A DNA stretch of 64,000 nucleotides from Sphingomonas alpina. GTDB taxonomy: Bacteria > Pseudomonadota > Alphaproteobacteria > Sphingomonadales > Sphingomonadaceae. A program made the position numbers and the translations under genes. The DNA lies in contig NZ_CP061038.1 of assembly GCF_014490665.1 (NCBI RefSeq), positions 4,238,501 through 4,302,500 of the forward strand. Reading direction: 5' to 3'. This document shows, one piece after another, positions 60,927 through 64,000 of the stretch. Within the stretch, counting starts at the first letter, position 1, and each line of letters starts with the position of its first letter. Under the pieces are notes generated by a model. That model ran no database searches. It was given only the letters and a program-made list of their open reading frames with translations, and was not told the origin of the DNA.

Positions 60927-63602
60927 ATGACCGAACTGCCCCCGATCACCAACAATCCCGATATCCGCTTCCTCGGCAAACTGCTTGGCGATGTGATCCG
61001 CGCCTATGGCGGCGAGAAGCTGTTCCTGCGCACCGAATATATCCGTGCCGCTTCGGTCGACCGGCATCGCGGGGTCGAGGGCGCCGGGGAAACCGATCTC
61101 GGGCTCGACCGGCTCAGCCTGGACGAGACGCTCGATTTCGTGCGTGGTTTCATGCTCTTCTCGATGCTCGCCAATCTCGCCGAGGATCGCCAGGGAGTCG
61201 CCGCCGAAGCGGGCGCCGATCTGGAATCCGCGCTCAAGCGGCTCGCCGATGAGGGAATCGATCATCAAGCGGTGATGGCACTGCTCGATCGCGCGCTGGT
61301 CGTCCCGGTGCTCACTGCGCATCCGACCGAGGTGCGGCGCAAGAGCATGATCGATCATCGCAACCGCATTGCCGAACTGATGGCGCTGAAGGATCGCGGC
61401 CTCGACGCGACGATCGAGGGCGATCAGGTCGATGAGGCGATCCTGCGCCAGATCGCGCTGCTGTGGCAGACCCGCGTGCTGCGCCGCGAGCGGCTTTACG
61501 TCACCGATGAGGTGGAGACCGCACTGAGCTATCTGCGCGATGTATTCCTGCCGACCCTGCCCGCGCTCTACCAGAAATGGGACCGGGCGCTGGGTGAGCG
61601 TACGCCCAGCTTCCTGCGCCCCGGCAGCTGGATCGGCGGGGACCGCGACGGTAATCCCTTCGTCACCGCCGACAGCCTGCGCGCCGCTTTGGCCAAGGCG
61701 AGCGAAGCGGTGCTTGGCCATTATCTCGAGGCGGTGAACGCGCTCGGTGCCGAATTATCGATCTCGACCGATATCGCCGATACCGATGCCGAGGTGCGCC
61801 GCCTGGCCGATGCGAGCGGCGACAGCGCGCAGAGTCGCGCCGACGAGCCGTATCGCCGTGCGCTGTCGGGCATTTACGCGCGCCTGACCGCAACGCATCA
61901 GGCATTGACCGGCAAACCCGCACCGCGTCCGTCGCCGCTCAAGGGTGAGGCCTATCCCGATCCAAAGGCGTTCCGCGCCGATCTCGTCGCGATCGCGCAT
62001 GGCCTGGCGGCGGACGGCGGTGGCGCGCTCTCGTCGGGTGGTGCGCTCGGCCGTCTGATCCGCGCAGTCGAGACCTTCGGCTTCCACCTCGCCACGCTCG
62101 ACCTGCGCCAGAACAGCGCGGTGCATGAGCGCGTGGTTGCCGAACTGCTCAAGGTTGCGGGGGTCGAGGCGGACTATCTCGCGCTCGACGAAGCGGCGCG
62201 GGTCTCGTTGCTGCGCGCCGAATTGTCCAATGCGCGGCCGCTGACCAGCAGCTTCGCTGATTATTCGGAGGAAACGACCGGCGAGCTTGCCATCGTCCGC
62301 GCCGCCGCCGAGGCGCATGCGAGATACGGCGCGGGCTGTATCACCAACTATATCGTCTCGATGGCGCAGTCGGTGTCCGACCTGCTCGAGATCAACCTGA
62401 TGCTGAAGGAATTCGGCCTCTACCGCCCCGGCCCGTCACCGACCGCCGCTATCATGGCGGTGCCGCTGTTCGAGACGATCGGCGATCTGGAGGCGGCGCC
62501 CAGGATCATGACCGACTGGCTCGGCCTGCCCGAGATTGCCGCGATCGCGCGCGCGCGCGGACATCAGGAAGTGATGATCGGCTATTCGGATTCGAACAAG
62601 GATGGCGGCTATCTCACCTCAACCTGGAGCCTGAGCAAGGCGTCGACCGCATTGAAGCCGGTGTTCGAACAGGCGGGCGTGGCGATGCAGTTGTTCCATG
62701 GCCGCGGCGGCGCGGTCGGGCGTGGCGGCGGTTCGTCCTTCGCCGCGATCCGCGCGCAACCGCCGGGCACGGTGCAGGGCCGTATCCGCATCACCGAACA
62801 GGGCGAAGTGATCGCCGGCAAATACGGCACGCGCGAAAGCGCGGCGACCAATCTCGAGGCGATGGCGTCGGCGACCCTGCTCGCCAGCCTCGAACCGGAC
62901 CAGCTTTCGTCCGCCGATACGGCGCGCTTCGGCGCAGCGATGGACACCATCTCCGGCACCGCGTTCAAGGCGTATCGCGACCTGGTCTATGGCACCGAGG
63001 GCTTCCGCACCTTCTTCCGCCAGATGACGCCGATCGTCGAGATCTCCGGCCTGAAGATCGGCAGCCGCCCGGCAAGCCGCAAACAGTCCGATGCGATCGA
63101 GGATCTGCGCGCGATTCCCTGGGTGTTCAGCTGGGCGCAGGCGCGCGTCATGCTGCCCGGTTGGTACGGTGTCGGCCATGCCATCGCCGCCTTTCCCGAC
63201 AAGGCGCTGCTGGCCGACATGGCCGAGGGCTGGCCGTTCTTCGCCGCAAGCCTTGCCAATATGGAAATGGTGCTGGCCAAGTCCGATATGCGCATCGCCG
63301 AACGCTATGCCACACTGGTCGAGGATGAGGCGTTGCGCGATGGCGTGTTCGGCGCGATCCGATCGGGATGGGACAAGGCGCATGACGGGCTGCTGGAGAT
63401 CACCGGCCAGTCGCGGCTGCTCGCCAAGCATCCCGCGCTGGACGAATCGATCCGACTGCGCCTGCCCTATATCGAACCGCTCAACCTGTTGCAGATCGAA
63501 CTGATCAAGCGCCGCCGCGCGGGCGAGACCGACGAACGGATCGGCGAAGGCATCTTGCTGTCGATCAATGCGATCGCGACGGCGCTGAGGAACTCGGGCT
63601 GA
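60927..63602 (+). CDS. ppc: Phosphoenolpyruvate carboxylase
   Basis: 891 residues, normal length. Carboxylates PEP to oxaloacetate to refill the TCA cycle. Signatures: VLTAHPTEVRRKSM (catalytic His), IGGDRDGNPFVT, MIGYSDSNKDGGYLTS (Lys), LFHGRGGAVGRGGGSS, and C-terminal QIELIKRRRAGE. It ends in a hairpin terminator shared with the convergent thioesterase gene. Confidence 0.97.
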   Translation: MTELPPITNNPDIRFLGKLLGDVIRAYGGEKLFLRTEYIRAASVDRHRGVEGAGETDLGLDRLSLDETLDFVRGFMLFSMLANLAEDRQGVAAEAGADLESALKRLADEGIDHQAVMALLDRALVVPVLTAHPTEVRRKSMIDHRNRIAELMALKDRGLDATIEGDQVDEAILRQIALLWQTRVLRRERLYVTDEVETALSYLRDVFLPTLPALYQKWDRALGERTPSFLRPGSWIGGDRDGNPFVTADSLRAALAKASEAVLGHYLEAVNALGAELSISTDIADTDAEVRRLADASGDSAQSRADEPYRRALSGIYARLTATHQALTGKPAPRPSPLKGEAYPDPKAFRADLVAIAHGLAADGGGALSSGGALGRLIRAVETFGFHLATLDLRQNSAVHERVVAELLKVAGVEADYLALDEAARVSLLRAELSNARPLTSSFADYSEETTGELAIVRAAAEAHARYGAGCITNYIVSMAQSVSDLLEINLMLKEFGLYRPGPSPTAAIMAVPLFETIGDLEAAPRIMTDWLGLPEIAAIARARGHQEVMIGYSDSNKDGGYLTSTWSLSKASTALKPVFEQAGVAMQLFHGRGGAVGRGGGSSFAAIRAQPPGTVQGRIRITEQGEVIAGKYGTRESAATNLEAMASATLLASLEPDQLSSADTARFGAAMDTISGTAFKAYRDLVYGTEGFRTFFRQMTPIVEISGLKIGSRPASRKQSDAIEDLRAIPWVFSWAQARVMLPGWYGVGHAIAAFPDKALLADMAEGWPFFAASLANMEMVLAKSDMRIAERYATLVEDEALRDGVFGAIRSGWDKAHDGLLEITGQSRLLAKHPALDESIRLRLPYIEPLNLLQIELIKRRRAGETDERIGEGILLSINAIATALRNSG

Positions 63603-63634
63603 CTTGATCCTCCCCGGAACGGGGAGGATCAAGT
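63602..63634. terminator. Terminator-like hairpin after ppc
   Basis: 14-bp perfect stem ACTTGATCCTCCCC / GGGGAGGATCAAGT with loop GGAAC. It overlaps the last base of the ppc stop and the stop of the convergent thioesterase gene. No long T-tract, but the stem is very stable. Confidence 0.8.
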
Positions 63635-64000
63635 GAGGAACGGCGCGGCCAGCTCCGGGCGGACGCGCTGCAGCCGCCCCGTCGCGCGGTCGAGCAGCGC
63701 CCAGGTCGACACCGCCTCGACCTTCACCTTGCCGTCAGGCCCGGTGAAGCGAACATGGCGGTCGAAACGCGCGCCACGTGGCGGCTCCGGCACCCAGGTT
63801 TCGCCGGTCACCGTTTCCCCGGCGCCGACATTGCCGCGATAGTCGATCTCATGCCGGGTCACGACCCAGATATAGGCCGCCTGCTGTTCGGCCGAAGCAA
63901 TCGTCGTCCAGTGCGTGACGGCGATGTCCTGGATCCACTTCACCCACACCGCATTGTTGACGTGACCGAGTTCATCGATGTCGTCGGGGGACGCGGTGAT
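63629..64000 (-). CDS. Acyl-CoA thioesterase, 4HBT hotdog type (5' end outside window)
   Basis: At least 123 residues; the N-terminus is beyond the window. DELGHVNNAVWVKWIQD is the hotdog active-site helix of YbgC-like thioesterases, and the Asp in it is the likely base. The following sheet (RHEIDYRGNVGAGETVTGETW) matches the fold. It hydrolyses short or medium acyl-CoAs. The 3' end overlaps the ppc hairpin. Confidence 0.93.
   Translation of the reverse strand: MTASPDDIDELGHVNNAVWVKWIQDIAVTHWTTIASAEQQAAYIWVVTRHEIDYRGNVGAGETVTGETWVPEPPRGARFDRHVRFTGPDGKVKVEAVSTWALLDRATGRLQRVRPELAAPFLT

Overview
The window looks like the chromosome of a sphingomonad (Alphaproteobacteria, Sphingomonadaceae). It is GC-rich and has many TonB-dependent receptors. 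It contains an EgtB/EgtD pair, an NrdR-TrmJ gene order, and the short hairpin repeats (TTCGACAGGCTCAGGGCGAA type and CTCCCGCGAAGGCGGGAG type) that are common between sphingomonad genes. Genes are tightly packed, many share 4-bp ATGA/GTGA stop-start overlaps, and there is no prophage, CRISPR array or insertion sequence. All family names come from reading the sequence; no database search was run.

Layout. 1-4.5 kb: an RNA-repair block (RtcB, a Cys-rich unknown, RtcA, a tandem AAA ATPase). 4.5-11.6 kb: a six-gene minus-strand run (TonB receptor, MFS transporter, type-B carboxylesterase, two paralogous TetR regulators with a small lipoprotein between them), probably for uptake and hydrolysis of an unknown ester. 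12-14.5 kb: a fasciclin-domain protein beside an ECF sigma/anti-sigma pair of the SigK/RskA kind. 14.5-20.5 kb: an atypical cyclase-family hydrolase, then rpiB-glyA, a zinc-ribbon protein, nrdR, trmJ, chorismate mutase and rpsD. 20.5-31.7 kb: two secreted peptidases, the agmatine-to-putrescine enzymes AguA and AguB, a UdgB-type DNA glycosylase, folK, tRNA-Lys and an unusual Cys-repeat protein. 31.8-37.5 kb: a ZnuD-like receptor with a possible Zur box, threonine aldolase and a PBP1A-type protein.

37.6-50.7 kb holds what I consider the main system. Two divergent gene arms start only 15 bp apart. The left arm is a Gfo/Idh/MocA protein, a TonB receptor, a PhyH-type dioxygenase, an MFS carrier and a YeiH-type exporter. 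The right arm is an aldo-keto reductase, an SsuD-like flavin monooxygenase, an FMN reductase, a sulfite dehydrogenase (SorA/SorB) and an SRPBCC protein. A LacI regulator lies beyond the left arm. The set of monooxygenase, flavin reductase and aldo-keto reductase is the core of the oxidative (sulfo-SMO) route for sulfoquinovose. SorAB would detoxify the released sulfite. I infer catabolism of a sulfosugar such as sulfoquinovose, with the Gfo/Idh/MocA protein as a possible NAD-dependent glycosidase.

50.7-64 kb: housekeeping and small genes (3-hydroxyacyl-CoA dehydrogenase, two tandem DUF1176 proteins, ergothioneine enzymes EgtB and EgtD, a PduO-type adenosyltransferase, GluQ-RS, an HNH nuclease, an EF-hand lipoprotein, PEP carboxylase, and a thioesterase cut by the window edge).

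Two noncoding regions (27.08-27.26 and 38.70-38.87 kb) carry arrays of about 10-bp words: several forward copies followed by several reverse-complement copies. Each array uses its own word, but both words end in TGTTA. glyA and one S9 peptidase each carry a one-base frameshift in a G run, which may be base-calling error rather than real mutation.
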